DNA of 64,000 bases, taken from Ruminococcus sp. GTDB taxonomy: Bacteria; Bacillota; Clostridia; Oscillospirales; Ruminococcaceae. The notes beneath the pieces were generated by a model, which was given only the letters and a program-made list of their open reading frames with translations, was not told where the DNA came from and did not search any database. Positions within the stretch are counted from its first letter, which is position 1. Each line of letters opens with the position of its first letter. Positions 16,236-24,920 of the stretch are shown one piece after another. The stretch spans positions 1 through 64,000 of the forward strand of contig JAEEVL010000002.1 of NCBI GenBank assembly GCA_016290875.1, read 5' to 3'. A program made the position numbers and the translations under genes.

Positions 16236-17303
16236 ATGGAAATCAAATTCGTTAAAGCAGACAAGCTCAAGGCTAAGCCCCAGCCCGGCGACAAGCTCGG
16301 CTTCGGCCACATCTTCACAGACTATATGCTCGTAATGCCTTATGATGAAGGTCAGGGCTGGCACGATCCTGAGATCAGACCTTACGCTCCTATCGAGCTT
16401 TCACCTGCTGCTATGTGTCTCCACTACGGTCAGGAAGTATTTGAGGGCCTCAAGGCTTACAGAACAGCTGACAACAAGGTACAGCTCTTCCGTCCGCAGG
16501 AAAATTTCAAGAGACTCAATCAGTCCAACGAGAGACTTGTTATCCCTGAGCTCCCTGAGGATCTCGCACTCAACTGCCTTATGGAACTCCTCAAGGTAGA
16601 GAAGGACTGGGTTCCTTCAAAGGAAGGCGAGTCACTTTATATCCGTCCGTTCATTATCGCTGTTGATCCTTTCCTCGGCGTTAAGCCCGGTGCACAGTAC
16701 CTCTTCATCATCATCCTTTCACCTTCAGGCGCTTACTACGAGAGCGGTCTCAACCCTGTAAACATCTACGTTGAGAGCAAGTATGTCCGCGCTGTAAGAG
16801 GCGGTATGGGCTTTGCAAAGACAGGCGGAAACTACGCTGCTTCACTTATCGGTCAGGACGAGGCTCACAAGCAGAACTACTCACAGGTTCTCTGGCTCGA
16901 CGGTGTTGAGCAGAAGTACATCGAAGAAGTCGGCGCTATGAACATCTTCTTCGTTATCGACGGCAAGGTAGTTACGCCTATGCTCCAGGGCTCTATCCTC
17001 CCCGGTATCACAAGAAAGTCCGCTATCGAGGTATGCAAGGCAAAGGGACTCACAGTAGAGGAGAGACGTATCACTATCCAGGAAGTTGCTGACGCTTATG
17101 ACGCTGGCAAGCTCGACGAGGTATTCGGTACAGGTACAGCTGCGGTTATCTCACCTGTTGGCCACCTCAAGTGGAACGACAAGGTTATGGAGATCAACGA
17201 CAACAAGATCGGTAAGATCTCACAGATGCTCTACGATACAATGACTGGTATCCAGTGGGGCAAGATCGAGGATACATTCGGCTGGGTAGTACCGGTTGAA
17301 TAA
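16236..17303 (+). CDS. ilvE: Branched-chain amino acid aminotransferase
   Basis: 355-residue class IV aminotransferase. Family signatures are [14 protein letters not shown] near the N-terminus, [10 protein letters not shown], the catalytic Lys in [12 protein letters not shown], and [12 protein letters not shown] near the C-terminus. It moves amino groups between glutamate and the keto acids of Leu, Ile and Val using PLP. ATG 16236 is chosen over the upstream ORF start because AGAAGG precedes it and the protein then has normal length. Single gene or with the microprotein, ending at the hairpin terminator at 17317. Confidence 0.96.
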   Translation: MEIKFVKADKLKAKPQPGDKLGFGHIFTDYMLVMPYDEGQGWHDPEIRPYAPIELSPAAMCLHYGQEVFEGLKAYRTADNKVQLFRPQENFKRLNQSNERLVIPELPEDLALNCLMELLKVEKDWVPSKEGESLYIRPFIIAVDPFLGVKPGAQYLFIIILSPSGAYYESGLNPVNIYVESKYVRAVRGGMGFAKTGGNYAASLIGQDEAHKQNYSQVLWLDGVEQKYIEEVGAMNIFFVIDGKVVTPMLQGSILPGITRKSAIEVCKAKGLTVEERRITIQEVADAYDAGKLDEVFGTGTAAVISPVGHLKWNDKVMEINDNKIGKISQMLYDTMTGIQWGKIEDTFGWVVPVE

Positions 17304-17316
17304 TAACTGATATCAG

Positions 17317-17344
17317 AGGACGGACTTCGGTTCGTCCTTTTTTT
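17317..17344 (+). terminator. Intrinsic terminator of ilvE
   Basis: AGGACGGAC-TTCG-GTTCGTCCT is a 9-bp stem with a UUCG tetraloop followed by seven T. Confidence 0.9.
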
Positions 17345-17413
17345 AATGCATAATTAAGAATTCATAATTCATAATTATTGGTATCGCTGCGCGATGAATA
17401 AAAATGTGTAATG
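17343..17413. repeat. Partial copy of the intergenic repeat (copy A)
   Basis: Shares TTCATAATTCATAATT(A)TTGGTATCGCTGCGCGAT with the two fuller copies at 19924 and 21291, but its right half is different, so it is a truncated or decayed copy. Confidence 0.7.
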
Positions 17414-17451
17414 GTATGGTACTGCAAATACACATGAATAAATTTGCCAGC

Positions 17452-17605
17452 CGACCGAAGGTTCGGCGAAGAAGAGTCAAAAGCTGACAAAGGGAGGTAG
17501 GGAGAGGAAGGAGGAGCAACGAGGGGGAAACGTAGGGATAGGGGGAAATGTCAGCTTTTGCACCGGTTTTATATTTTTCCGCCTTCGCCGAAGTTTCCCC
17601 CTCGT
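17452..17605. repeat. Nested inverted-repeat element
   Basis: Several arms pair: ACGAGGGGGAAAC (17519-17531) with GTTTCCCCCTCGT (17593-17605), CAAAAGCTGACA with TGTCAGCTTTTG, and TTCGGCGAA with TTCGCCGAA. Non-coding and purine-rich on one side. Possibly a decayed miniature element. Confidence 0.5.
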
Positions 17606-17899
17606 TATAGAGTAACAATACAGGATTTACAATAATCAGAATAATGAAGTGACGGTATCACGGGATACACAGACTGTTTTATTCAGCACGGACGCCGAAA
17701 CGCGAGTCCCGGCTGTCGCTTCGTTCGGTGCATCTACTTGCAGAGGTGCCCACCGGACGCCGGAACGGCGCCCCTACACAGTTAAAGCGTATCAGTAAAT
17801 AAACGTAACGGCAGGCACACTGCAAATGTTTCACGGCACTAATACCTATCATTATGGTGTGCTTAAATATGAACAAATTGTAAACATTCGTCCACAGAC
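17606..17899. other. Rest of the htpG upstream intergenic region
   Basis: No gene is supported; the minus-strand ORFs of 91 and 78 residues lack ribosome sites. It holds a GGCGCCCCTACA motif (17766) also seen, degenerate, near 20062, and an 18-base stretch (TATGAACAAATTGTAAAC, 17868-17885) that recurs exactly at 147-164. Confidence 0.5.
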
Positions 17900-17928
17900 T
17901 TGATTTTTCATGCAAATAGTTATATACT
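17900..17928 (+). promoter_or_regulatory. htpG promoter
   Basis: TTGATT (17900-17905), 17-base spacer, TATACT (17923-17928), followed within 4 bases by the CIRCE operator. Confidence 0.8.
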
Positions 17929-17932
17929 TAAT

Positions 17933-17959
17933 TTAGCACTCAAAGAACGAGAGTGCTAA
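17933..17959 (+). promoter_or_regulatory. CIRCE operator (HrcA site)
   Basis: TTAGCACTC-N9-GAGTGCTAA, an exact match to the CIRCE consensus, covering the expected transcription start of htpG. HrcA bound here would block transcription until heat or misfolding stress. Confidence 0.95.
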
Positions 17960-17982
17960 AATTTATTCCGGAGATGTTTATA

Positions 17983-19884
17983 ATGGAAACAAAGCAGTTT
18001 AAAGCAGAGTCCAGACGACTCCTCGAAATGATGATCCACTCGATCTACACTCACAAGGAAATATTCCTGAGAGAGCTTATATCAAACGCCAGCGACGCTA
18101 TCGATAAGTTATACTTCAAGTCGCTCACTGACGACAAGGTCGGTCTCAGCAAGGACGATTTCGCTATCTGGATCACTCCCGATAAGGACGCTAAGACTCT
18201 TAAAATAACCGATAACGGTATCGGTATGACTGAGGAAGAGCTCGAGAATAACCTCGGTACTATCGCTAACAGCGGCTCTTTCAAGTTCAAGAACGAGAAC
18301 AAGCTCGAAGAGGACAATCAGATAATCGGACAGTTCGGTGTAGGCTTCTACTCGGCATTCATGGTAGCCAAGAAGGTAACTGTAATATCCAAGGCTTACG
18401 GCAGCGACAAGGCTTACAAATGGGAGTCTGAGGGCGTTGACGGCTACACTATCTCAGAGGCTGACAAGACCAGCGCCGGTACTGAGATAATCCTCGAGAT
18501 ACTCGACGATACTGACGACGAGAGCTATTCTGAGTTCCTCGACCAGTACAGAATAAAGTCACTCATCAAGAAGTATTCCGACTATATCCGCTTCCCCATC
18601 AAGATGGAAGTTTCACACAGCCGTCCTAAGGAGCAGTCCGAGGAGGACAAGGAAGCTAAGAAGCCCCTCGAGTATGAGGACTTCATCGAGGTAGAGACTC
18701 TCAACAGCATGGTGCCGCTCTGGAAGAAGAACCGCAGCGAGCTCAAGGAAGAGGACTACAAGCACTTCTACACAGAGAAGTTCTACGACTACAACGAACC
18801 TCTGAAGTATTCACACATCAGCAACGAAATGCCTGCGTATAACGCATTGCTCTATATACCGTCAAAGGCTCCCTTCGACTATTACTCACGCGAGTACGAA
18901 AAGGGACTCCAGCTGTATTCAAACGGCGTCCTTATCATGGACAAGTGTGCAGACCTTCTGCCGGACTATTTCAGCTTCGTAAAGGGACTTGTTGACTCCG
19001 AGGACCTCTCCCTCAATATCTCCCGTGAAATGCTCCAGCACGACCGTCAGCTCAAGACTATTGCAAAGAGCATCGAGAAGACTATCAGCAGCGAGCTGAA
19101 GAAGATGCTCAAGAATGACCGCGAGAACTACGAAAAGTTCTGGGAGGCATTCGGCTTACAGCTCAAGTACGGTATTTACAGCGACTTCGGTATGCACAAG
19201 GACAAGCTCCAGGAGCTCATAATGTTCAAGTCATCCAAGGAGAAGAAGCTGGTAACTCTCGACGAGTACGTTACCGGAATGGGCGAGGAGCAGAAGTACA
19301 TCTACTACGCAACAGGCGAGAGCATCGCACGTATCGAACAGCTCCCTCAGACAGAACTCGTTCTCGACAAGGGCTATGAGATACTCTACCTCACCGACAG
19401 CGTTGACGAATTCGCAGTAAAGGCTATCCGCCAGTACAAGGACAAGGAGTTCCGCTCAGTATCTGCTGATGACCTCGGCATTGATACAGAGGAGAAGAAG
19501 GAAGAGCTCAAGGCCAAGGAGGAGGAGAACTCCGACCTTCTCAAGGAGCTTTCTGACGCTCTCAGCGGCAAGGTAGCAAAGGTTGTTCTCTCACAGAGAC
19601 TCCGTTCGCACCCGGTTTGCCTGACCAGCGAAGGCGAGATCTCACTCGAAATGGAAAAGGTGCTCAACTCTATGCCTAACGGCGAGAAGATACAGGCACA
19701 GCGTGTTCTCGAGATAAACCCCGAGCACGATATCTTCGGCAGACTCAAGGCTGTCAACGAAGCCGGCGACAAGGACAAGCTCGGCAAGTACGCTAAGCTT
19801 CTCTACGATCAGGCTCTCCTCATCGAGGGTATGAGCATTGAAGATCCGGTTGAGTTCTCAAACCTCATCTGCGAGCTTATGTAA
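17983..19884 (+). CDS. htpG: Chaperone HtpG (Hsp90)
   Basis: 633 residues. The N-terminal GHKL ATPase has REL(I)[18 protein letters not shown] and [12 protein letters not shown]; the middle and C-terminal dimerisation regions are complete. It is an ATP-driven chaperone in the cytoplasm. ATG 17983 (METKQFKAE) has GGAG upstream and is the family start; the ORF-track start lies within the CIRCE/leader area and is rejected. Single-gene unit with its own promoter, CIRCE operator and terminator. The CIRCE site implies HrcA control, which Bacillus htpG lacks. Confidence 0.97.
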   Translation: METKQFKAESRRLLEMMIHSIYTHKEIFLRELISNASDAIDKLYFKSLTDDKVGLSKDDFAIWITPDKDAKTLKITDNGIGMTEEELENNLGTIANSGSFKFKNENKLEEDNQIIGQFGVGFYSAFMVAKKVTVISKAYGSDKAYKWESEGVDGYTISEADKTSAGTEIILEILDDTDDESYSEFLDQYRIKSLIKKYSDYIRFPIKMEVSHSRPKEQSEEDKEAKKPLEYEDFIEVETLNSMVPLWKKNRSELKEEDYKHFYTEKFYDYNEPLKYSHISNEMPAYNALLYIPSKAPFDYYSREYEKGLQLYSNGVLIMDKCADLLPDYFSFVKGLVDSEDLSLNISREMLQHDRQLKTIAKSIEKTISSELKKMLKNDRENYEKFWEAFGLQLKYGIYSDFGMHKDKLQELIMFKSSKEKKLVTLDEYVTGMGEEQKYIYYATGESIARIEQLPQTELVLDKGYEILYLTDSVDEFAVKAIRQYKDKEFRSVSADDLGIDTEEKKEELKAKEEENSDLLKELSDALSGKVAKVVLSQRLRSHPVCLTSEGEISLEMEKVLNSMPNGEKIQAQRVLEINPEHDIFGRLKAVNEAGDKDKLGKYAKLLYDQALLIEGMSIEDPVEFSNLICELM

Positions 19885-19895
19885 TAACGATAACT

Positions 19896-19925
19896 AAGGG
19901 CGGACTTCGTGTCCGCTCTTTTTTT
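19896..19925 (+). terminator. Intrinsic terminator of htpG
   Basis: AAGGGCGGAC-TTCGT-GTCCGCTCTT stem followed by a run of T. Confidence 0.9.
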
Positions 19926-20030
19926 AATTCATAATGCATAATGCGTAATTCATAATTGTTGGTATCGCTGCGCGATATATTTGAATTGGTCTGCTTCAGC
20001 AGACACATTTAATTATGCATTATGAATTAA
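19924..20030. repeat. MITE-like intergenic repeat, copy B
   Basis: 107 bases with near-palindromic ends (TTAATTCATAATGCATAAT... and ...AATTATGCATTATGAATTAA) and a conserved core GGTATCGCTGCGCGAT..GGTCTGCTTCAGCAGA. An inverted copy about 90% alike lies at 21291-21403 and a partial copy at 17343. Confidence 0.8.
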
Positions 20031-20105
20031 TAAAGTGTGTTTGTGCTTTGGGCACACGGAATGCGCCCCTACATAGAAAACTATGCAAGAATGAATAATT
20101 TGTTC

Positions 20106-20145
20106 CCCTGTGACTCTCTCATTCTTTCATCCTTTCATTCTTGGA
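20106..20145. repeat. Left arm of 40-bp inverted repeat flanking the ATPase gene
   Basis: CCCTGTGACTCTCTCATTCT... is the reverse complement of 21219-21258 with one mismatch in 40. It sits upstream of the AAA ATPase gene; the other arm overlaps the gene's last codons. Confidence 0.9.
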
Positions 20146-20261
20146 ATTGTAAACATTCTGTGAACATTTCTGCTTATACAACGGTTTCCCATTGAAAAAA
20201 TGCGTTTTTGTACCCTTTTATAGAAGCGCTTTTATTTTTTTTCAATGAAAGGAATCATATC

Positions 20262-21245
20262 ATGAGTATTTACGATTACATCACATTCACGGACATTATC
20301 ACATCCAAGACAGACTGGCTTTGGTATCCCTACATTCCAAAGGGCAAGGTAACTATCATTATGGGCGACCCCGGCGAGGGAAAGACTACTCTCGCGCTGA
20401 ACATCGCTGCTTCTGTCTCTAACGGAAAGCCTTTCTGGGGCGGTGAGGACAGAGTTCCTGCCGATGTTATCTATCAGACGGCTGAGGACGGTCTCTCAGA
20501 TACCATAAAGCCCCGTCTTGAAGCCGCAAACGCCGACTGTTCGCGTATACATACTATAAACGAACTCGACAGAGGCTTTGAACTGACAGACGAGAGACTT
20601 CCCGACGTAATACAGGAGCTTGGTGCGGAACTCGTTATAATCGACCCTATACAGGCATTTCTCGGTCCTAAGGTCGATATGAACCGTGCCAACGAGATTA
20701 GACCGTACATGAGTTATCTTGCAGGTATAGCCAATCAGTATAACTGTGCCGTTGTTCTTATCGGACACCTGAACAAGAATACCGGTGCAAAGGCAGCTTA
20801 CCGTGCTATCGGAAGCATAGACATAACTGCCGCTGCACGAAGCGTCCTGATAGTGGCTAAGGACAAGGGCGCTCCTGAAAACAGAGTAGTAGCGCATATA
20901 AAGAGCAGTCTTGCACCGCAGGGAAAGACAGTGGCTTTTGAGCTTGGCGATAACAGCGGCTTTGCCTATAAAGGTGAATACAAGGCTGATATAGACGACC
21001 TTCTGCTTGGAATAGCGTCCGGCAGGGAGAAGGTTTCTGACAGAGCAAGAGAGATGATCCTGAAATTCATGCCTGACAGTGAGAGTGAAGTTCCTGCTGC
21101 ACAGGTAATAGAAGCTGCTTCGAATGAAGGCATCTCACCTGATACGCTCGGCTGTGTGAAACGTGCTATGGGTATAGGTTCAAAGAAAAGGGACGGCGTA
21201 TGGTACTGGAGATATAACTCCAAGAATGAAAGGCTGAAAGAATGA
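20262..21245 (+). CDS. RepA-like AAA ATPase (RecA/DnaB fold)
   Basis: 327 residues. N-terminal RecA-like ATPase with Walker A GDPGEGKTT (about 34-42), Walker B ELVIIDPIQAF and sensor VLIGHLNK. The C-terminal about 80 residues look like a small winged-helix domain (VIEAASNEGISPDTL..AMGIGSKKRDGVWYW), as in plasmid or phage RepA-type helicases of the AAA_25 group. No other phage or plasmid gene is nearby. It is flanked by nested inverted repeats, the inner one covering its last eight codons. ATG 20262 with AAAGGA is chosen over the upstream ORF start. It may be the coding part of a small mobile or invertible cassette. Confidence 0.8.
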   Translation: MSIYDYITFTDIITSKTDWLWYPYIPKGKVTIIMGDPGEGKTTLALNIAASVSNGKPFWGGEDRVPADVIYQTAEDGLSDTIKPRLEAANADCSRIHTINELDRGFELTDERLPDVIQELGAELVIIDPIQAFLGPKVDMNRANEIRPYMSYLAGIANQYNCAVVLIGHLNKNTGAKAAYRAIGSIDITAAARSVLIVAKDKGAPENRVVAHIKSSLAPQGKTVAFELGDNSGFAYKGEYKADIDDLLLGIASGREKVSDRAREMILKFMPDSESEVPAAQVIEAASNEGISPDTLGCVKRAMGIGSKKRDGVWYWRYNSKNERLKE

Positions 21246-21258
21246 GAGAGTCACAGGG
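21219..21258. repeat. Right arm of 40-bp inverted repeat flanking the ATPase gene
   Basis: TCCAAGAATGAAAGGCTGAA... pairs with 20106-20145 (39 of 40). It includes the last codons and stop of the ATPase gene. Exchange with the left arm would change only one residue (Leu to Met) and keep the stop. Confidence 0.9.
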
Positions 21259-21290
21259 AGGAAGTATTTTCATTCTTGCTTAATTCTTAA

Positions 21291-21403
21291 AAATTCATAA
21301 TTCATAATGCAGAATTGAATGTATCTGCTGAAGCAGACCAATTCAAATACATCGCGCAGCGATACCAATAATTATGAATTACGCATTATGCATTACGAAT
21401 TAA
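21291..21403. repeat. MITE-like intergenic repeat, copy C (inverted relative to B)
   Basis: The reverse complement of this 113-base stretch closely matches copy B at 19924-20030, including GGTATCGCTGCGCGAT and GGTCTGCTTCAGCAGA. With B it forms an outer inverted pair around the ATPase gene. Confidence 0.8.
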
Positions 21404-21413
21404 AGCAACGCTC

Positions 21414-21442
21414 TTGTCAGCCGTCGGGATATGTGTTATAAT
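21414..21442 (+). promoter_or_regulatory. Promoter of miaB-mutL-miaA
   Basis: TTGTCA (21414-21419), 17-base spacer, TATAAT (21437-21442), placed just after repeat copy C. Confidence 0.75.
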
Positions 21443-21487
21443 AACTATGTATGTTTAAAAACAGTCAATGAATGAGAGGTGCGTATT

Positions 21488-22855
21488 TTGAACGACAACA
21501 AGGCTCTGATAGAAGAGATAAAGGAAATATACGGTCAGGCGGAGCACAGGGCTTATGTGCGGAGTTTCGGCTGTCAGCTGAACGTTTCTGACGGTGAGAA
21601 GATAAAGGGAGTCCTCAGCGGTATGGGCTTCACCTTTACCGAGGACGAGAGAGAGGCCGACCTTATCATACTCAACACCTGCGCTGTCAGGGAATCCGCA
21701 GAGGACAGAGTCTTCGGCATAGTCGGCAGCATGAAGAAGCTCAAGGAGGAAAAGCCTTCGCTCATCATCGGCATAGCCGGCTGTATGACCGCTCAGGATC
21801 ACATCGCGGAGAAGATAAAGCGTTCCTATCCGCAGGTGGACTTCGTTCTCGGAACATCGGCGATAAACGGTCTTCCGGCACTTCTCAGGGACTGCCTGCA
21901 CGGCAGGAAGTTCGGTGCCGACATAGCTGAATATGACGACTTTTCGGCAGCTGTTCCGCAGATACGCGAGAGCAGCTACAAGGCTTCCGTGCCGATAATG
22001 TTCGGCTGCAACAACTTCTGTACCTATTGTATAGTACCTTACGTCCGCGGCAGGGAGCGCAGCAGGCGACCGGAGGACATAATCGCAGAGGTGAAGTCTC
22101 TTGCGGCTTCCGGCTACAAAGAGATAATGCTCCTCGGACAGAACGTAAACTCCTACGGCAACGATCTCGGCGGCGAAATGAGCTTCCCCCAGCTTTTACG
22201 GGAGCTCAACAAGATAGAGGGCGATTTCATCATACGCTTCATGTCGTCGCACCCGAAGGACGCTTCACGCGAGCTTATTGACACGATATTCGAGTGTGAC
22301 AAGGTGGCAAAGCACCTGCACCTGCCTGTTCAGAGCGGCAGCAGTGACGTCCTCAGACGCATGAACCGACGCTATACCGCTGAAAAGTACCTCGAAACAG
22401 TTGATTACATATACAGCAGGGATCCGGAATTCTCCCTCACGACAGACCTGATAGTCGGTTTCCCTGACGAAACAGACGAGGATTTCCAGGCTACGCTTGA
22501 TATAATTAGACGTGTAAAGTACGACAACATCTACTCGTTCATCTACTCGAAGCGCTCGGGTACGAAGGCTGCCGAGATGCCGGATGCTGTTTCCGATGAG
22601 ACAAAGAGCCGCCGTATGAGGGAGCTCCTCGAGGTACAGAGGGAGATATCCACAGAGCATTACAAGAGATTCATCGGCAGGAGAATGAGAGTCCTTGCAG
22701 ACGACGTTTCCAAGAAGCGCAAGGGCTATATGACCGGAAAGAGCAGCGAATTCATCATAGTTGAGTTCGAGGGCAGTGAATCTCTGATAGGAAAGTTCGT
22801 CGATGTCGAGATAACCGGTGCTATGAACTGGGCTGTTGTCGGAAAGATAGTCTGA
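21488..22855 (+). CDS. miaB: tRNA-2-methylthio-N6-isopentenyladenosine synthase MiaB
   Basis: 455 residues. The N-terminal UPF0004 domain has three cluster Cys (SFGCQLN, NTCAVRE, GCMT), the radical SAM domain has CNNFCTYC with PYVRGRERSR, and the C-terminus is a TRAM domain. It adds a methylthio group to i6A37 of tRNA, acting after MiaA, which is encoded two genes on. The track starts at GTG 21479; TTG 21488 with GAGAGGTG 6 bases upstream is preferred, giving MNDNKALIEE. First gene of miaB-mutL-miaA, with promoter at 21414. Confidence 0.94.
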   Translation: MNDNKALIEEIKEIYGQAEHRAYVRSFGCQLNVSDGEKIKGVLSGMGFTFTEDEREADLIILNTCAVRESAEDRVFGIVGSMKKLKEEKPSLIIGIAGCMTAQDHIAEKIKRSYPQVDFVLGTSAINGLPALLRDCLHGRKFGADIAEYDDFSAAVPQIRESSYKASVPIMFGCNNFCTYCIVPYVRGRERSRRPEDIIAEVKSLAASGYKEIMLLGQNVNSYGNDLGGEMSFPQLLRELNKIEGDFIIRFMSSHPKDASRELIDTIFECDKVAKHLHLPVQSGSSDVLRRMNRRYTAEKYLETVDYIYSRDPEFSLTTDLIVGFPDETDEDFQATLDIIRRVKYDNIYSFIYSKRSGTKAAEMPDAVSDETKSRRMRELLEVQREISTEHYKRFIGRRMRVLADDVSKKRKGYMTGKSSEFIIVEFEGSESLIGKFVDVEITGAMNWAVVGKIV

Positions 22856-22885
22856 ACGCCTGTTTTACCCCAGAAAGGAAGCATT

Positions 22886-24904
22886 ATGCCAACCATTAAA
22901 GTCCTCAGCAAAGAAATATCCGAGCTCATCGCCGCAGGAGAGGTCATCGAAAGGCCTTCTTCTGTCATAAAGGAGCTTGTGGAGAACTCCATAGACTCCG
23001 GAGCGAGACATATAACCGTCGAGATAAAGAACGGCGGCACGACCTATATGCGCGTGACCGATGACGGCTGCGGAATGGCTTTTGACGACGTGCCGAAGGC
23101 TTTCCTGCGCCATGCCACCAGCAAGATAACCGAGAGATGCGATCTCGAGAATATCCATACCCTCGGTTTCAGAGGCGAAGCGCTTGCGTCTGTGGCAGCT
23201 GTTGCGTGTGTGGAGGTCATGACCAAGCAGCGCGAAGATACCTACGGTACGCTCTATCAGATAGAGGGCAGCAGCGAAGTCTCCCACGAGCAGAGCGGCT
23301 GTCCGGACGGCACCACCATCGTTATCCGTGACCTGTTCTACAACGTGCCTGCACGCCGGAAGTTCATGAAAAAGGACGTAACAGAGGCGAATGCAGTCAG
23401 TCAGATACTTCAGAAGATAACCATGTCCCACCCGGGCATAGCTTTCAAGTTCATACGCGACAACAAGGTCGAGTTCAATTCGAGCGGCGACGGAGAGCTG
23501 TACTCCGCGGTCTATGCTATCTATGGCAGAGACTTCGTCCGTGACCTGATAGAGCTCGACTATGAGTACAACGGCGTACATATCAGCGGATATGCCGTAA
23601 AACCGCTCTACTCCAAGACGAACAGAACATTTCAGAACTTCTTCGTCAACGGCAGATATGTCCGTTCAAGGCTTTGCTCATCGGCGCTGGAGAACGCCTA
23701 CACCAACCTGATAATGACCGGAAAGTTCCCCTGCTGCGTCATGATGATAGACATGCCGCCGGCGGAAATGGACGTAAATATCCATCCGGCAAAGGCCGAG
23801 GTGCGCTTCACGAACGAGAAGAACGTCGCCGATGCCATATATTTCGCGGTAAAGAACGCCTTTATGGAAGCCGGTCTGATATACGATTTTGAGCTTAAAA
23901 GAAAGGTGGACTGGACTGAGAAGCCTGTGGAGGAAGAGCCCGTGAAGCAGGAGCAGTTCATCTTCACTCCCATAGACAAGATAGCCGAAACAGAGCAGAA
24001 AATGGCTGAGAAAGCTCCTGTGCCGGCACCGGCTGAGCCTGTTGTGACAGCTCCGGCACCTGCCCCTGTCCCGAAGGAGGATAATACAGAACCGGAAACA
24101 GCCGATATAAAACCTTTTGAGGCTTACAGCCGACCTGTAACAGAAGCTCCGGCGGCACAGCCGATACCTCAGAAAGCAGAGATACCGGAACCGGCAAAGC
24201 CTGAGCCTGTTATTCAGAAAGCTCCCGAGCCCGAAAAGGTCGAGGGATTCAGCTACATAAACAGCGCGAGCCTGCAAAGGGCAGCCGAGCCTGAGAAGCC
24301 TGTTGTCCCCGAGGAGAGCGAATGGACGAAAAAGACGGAGATAAGCGTTATTGGCGAGATATTCGGAGTATACATAATCGCTGAGACCACCGACAAGAAG
24401 ATGGTCATGATAGACAAGCACGCAGCTCACGAGCGCATAATATTCGAGGATCTCAAGCGCAGGAACTGCCGCCAGTACAGTCAGATGCTGATGACAGGAG
24501 TCAAGGTGCTGCTTGCCGGAGACGATTTCAGCGCACTCGAATCAAATACGGAAATGCTTGCGGATATGGGATTCAGCTTTGATTTCTCACAGCGCCCGTG
24601 CGTTGTGGCAACGGCTGTCCCTACCTTCATAATGGAACTGGATATGGAGGAGGTCATCGCAGAGATAGCCGAAAACCTGAGAATGTACCGCCACGATCCG
24701 CAGTCACATACACTGGACGATATGCTCCACACAGTAGCCTGCAAATCGGCGATACGCGGCAATGACAAGAATACCCGCGAAGAGCTTCAGGCACTTGCAG
24801 AGAGAGTCTACGGTGATGATACGATAAGACATTGTCCACACGGCAGACCGGTGATGTTTATAATGAACAAGTCAAACATCGAGCATCAGTTCGGCAGGGC
24901 ATGA
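22886..24904 (+). CDS. mutL: DNA mismatch repair protein MutL (endonuclease type)
   Basis: 672 residues. The N-terminal GHKL ATPase has ELVENSIDSGA, DDGCGM and GFRGEALASV, followed by a long Pro/Ala/Glu-rich linker (about 350-480) and a C-terminal dimerisation domain. DKHAAHERIIFE corresponds to the DQHA-x2-E-x4-E metal motif of nicking MutL, and HCPHGRP supplies the conserved C-terminal metal site. It links MutS to strand removal. Start has AAAGGAAG 6 bases upstream. It lies between miaB and miaA, about 9 kb from mutS. Confidence 0.97.
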   Translation: MPTIKVLSKEISELIAAGEVIERPSSVIKELVENSIDSGARHITVEIKNGGTTYMRVTDDGCGMAFDDVPKAFLRHATSKITERCDLENIHTLGFRGEALASVAAVACVEVMTKQREDTYGTLYQIEGSSEVSHEQSGCPDGTTIVIRDLFYNVPARRKFMKKDVTEANAVSQILQKITMSHPGIAFKFIRDNKVEFNSSGDGELYSAVYAIYGRDFVRDLIELDYEYNGVHISGYAVKPLYSKTNRTFQNFFVNGRYVRSRLCSSALENAYTNLIMTGKFPCCVMMIDMPPAEMDVNIHPAKAEVRFTNEKNVADAIYFAVKNAFMEAGLIYDFELKRKVDWTEKPVEEEPVKQEQFIFTPIDKIAETEQKMAEKAPVPAPAEPVVTAPAPAPVPKEDNTEPETADIKPFEAYSRPVTEAPAAQPIPQKAEIPEPAKPEPVIQKAPEPEKVEGFSYINSASLQRAAEPEKPVVPEESEWTKKTEISVIGEIFGVYIIAETTDKKMVMIDKHAAHERIIFEDLKRRNCRQYSQMLMTGVKVLLAGDDFSALESNTEMLADMGFSFDFSQRPCVVATAVPTFIMELDMEEVIAEIAENLRMYRHDPQSHTLDDMLHTVACKSAIRGNDKNTREELQALAERVYGDDTIRHCPHGRPVMFIMNKSNIEHQFGRA

Positions 24905-24920
24905 CGCAGGGAGGAGAGAA

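Noticed and set aside
17343-17618. 91-residue minus-strand ORF over the ilvE-htpG spacer
   Set aside because: It runs through repeat copy A and the nested palindromes, and has no ribosome site; it is an accidental ORF.
17679-17915. 78-residue minus-strand ORF before htpG
   Set aside because: Overlaps the htpG promoter region and has Arg/Ser/Cys-rich random composition.
19924-21403. Insertion sequence with transposase
   Set aside because: Inverted repeats are present but the enclosed gene is a RecA/DnaB-fold ATPase with no transposase motif, so it is reported as an unusual cassette instead.
23678-24430. 250-residue minus-strand ORF inside mutL
   Set aside because: Shadow ORF rich in Arg, Leu, Tyr and Cys opposite the MutL linker, with no supporting start signal.
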